Source: Thermoactinomyces mirandus (GTDB lineage: Bacteria > Bacillota > Bacilli > Thermoactinomycetales > Thermoactinomycetaceae). From it: 48,716 bases of DNA. Numbering within the stretch: the first letter of the stretch is position 1; each line of letters opens with the position of its first letter. A model generated the notes under the pieces. It saw only the letters and a list, made by a program, of their open reading frames with translations. It searched no databases and was not told the DNA's origin. Of this stretch, positions 48,698-48,716 are shown in pieces. The stretch spans positions 1 through 48,716 of the forward strand of contig NZ_JACEOL010000053.1 of assembly GCF_013868055.1 (NCBI RefSeq). The letters run 5' to 3'. The position numbers and the translations under genes are program-made.

Positions 48698-48716
48698 TGA
48701 GCTTGATGACAAACCC
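48698..48716. mobile_element. Edge of a probable insertion sequence
   Basis: The last 19 bases, TGAGCTTGATGACAAACCC, are the exact reverse complement of 20158-20176. The window probably stops at the first bases of an IS end. Confidence 0.45.

Overview
The window is a chromosomal segment of a low-to-mid GC, Gram-positive, endospore-type Firmicute, most likely of the order Bacillales. This rests on a complete comG competence operon ending in yqzE, a thiI gene without a rhodanese domain paired with a dedicated cysteine desulfurase, a yjcG-yjcF pair, ispG, TerC/YjbE, a RocB-like peptidase, G5/3D and VanW envelope proteins, strong AGGAGG-type ribosome binding sites with frequent GTG/TTG starts, and a CcpA-type cre site. 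A thermoactinomycete-like relative is possible but I cannot fix the genus from sequence alone.

Left part (1-12,500) is accessory. A truncated IS110-family element abuts a polymorphic toxin/immunity pair whose secretion signal is cut off by a one-base slip in a homopolymer. A TetR-hydrolase-AviRa-like methyltransferase operon with a likely operator follows, then a Nudix hydrolase and an LppM-like lipoprotein. Around 7.4-8.95 kb lies a decay zone: two frameshifted genes (one DUF6884-like) upstream of an intact uracil-DNA-glycosylase-like gene, then fragmentary coding remnants. A PadR-DUF1700-DUF4097 operon, a frameshifted endonuclease/exonuclease/phosphatase-like gene that lacks its catalytic residues, and a PD-(D/E)XK-like nuclease with a damaged 3' end complete this part.

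Middle (12,700-18,670) is a seven-gene minus-strand carbohydrate operon: PTS IIC, tandem-GNAT acetyltransferase, PIG-L-like deacetylase with an altered catalytic motif, MupG/DUF871 6-phosphomuramidase-like hydrolase, PTS IIB, PTS IIA and an RpiR/MurR regulator. A sigma-A-like promoter overlapping a cre site drives it. This looks like uptake and processing of a disaccharide amino sugar, possibly MurNAc-GlcNAc.

From 18.7 to 20.9 kb is a graveyard: a glycoside hydrolase with F5/8C domain, IS21 istA and istB fragments, another IS terminus, and a SatP/YaaH acetate transporter remnant. Next comes an AT-rich three-gene defence operon (coiled-coil protein, McrB-like AAA+ ATPase, DUF2357-like PD-(D/E)XK nuclease), inserted immediately downstream of a four-tRNA array.

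Right part (26,300-48,716) is mostly conserved core genome: yjcG, yjcF, a PHP phosphoesterase, SEC-C protein, envelope genes, a class-I glutamine amidotransferase-like hydrolase, ispG, comGA-GG and yqzE, tRNA-Gln, TerC, RocB-like, nifZ-thiI, msrA and an O-methyltransferase. The window ends in a hairpin terminator followed by 19 bases identical (inverted) to the IS terminus at 20,158.

At least ten genes or remnants in the accessory half are broken by small indels, several in homopolymers. Some of this is true decay, some may be assembly error.
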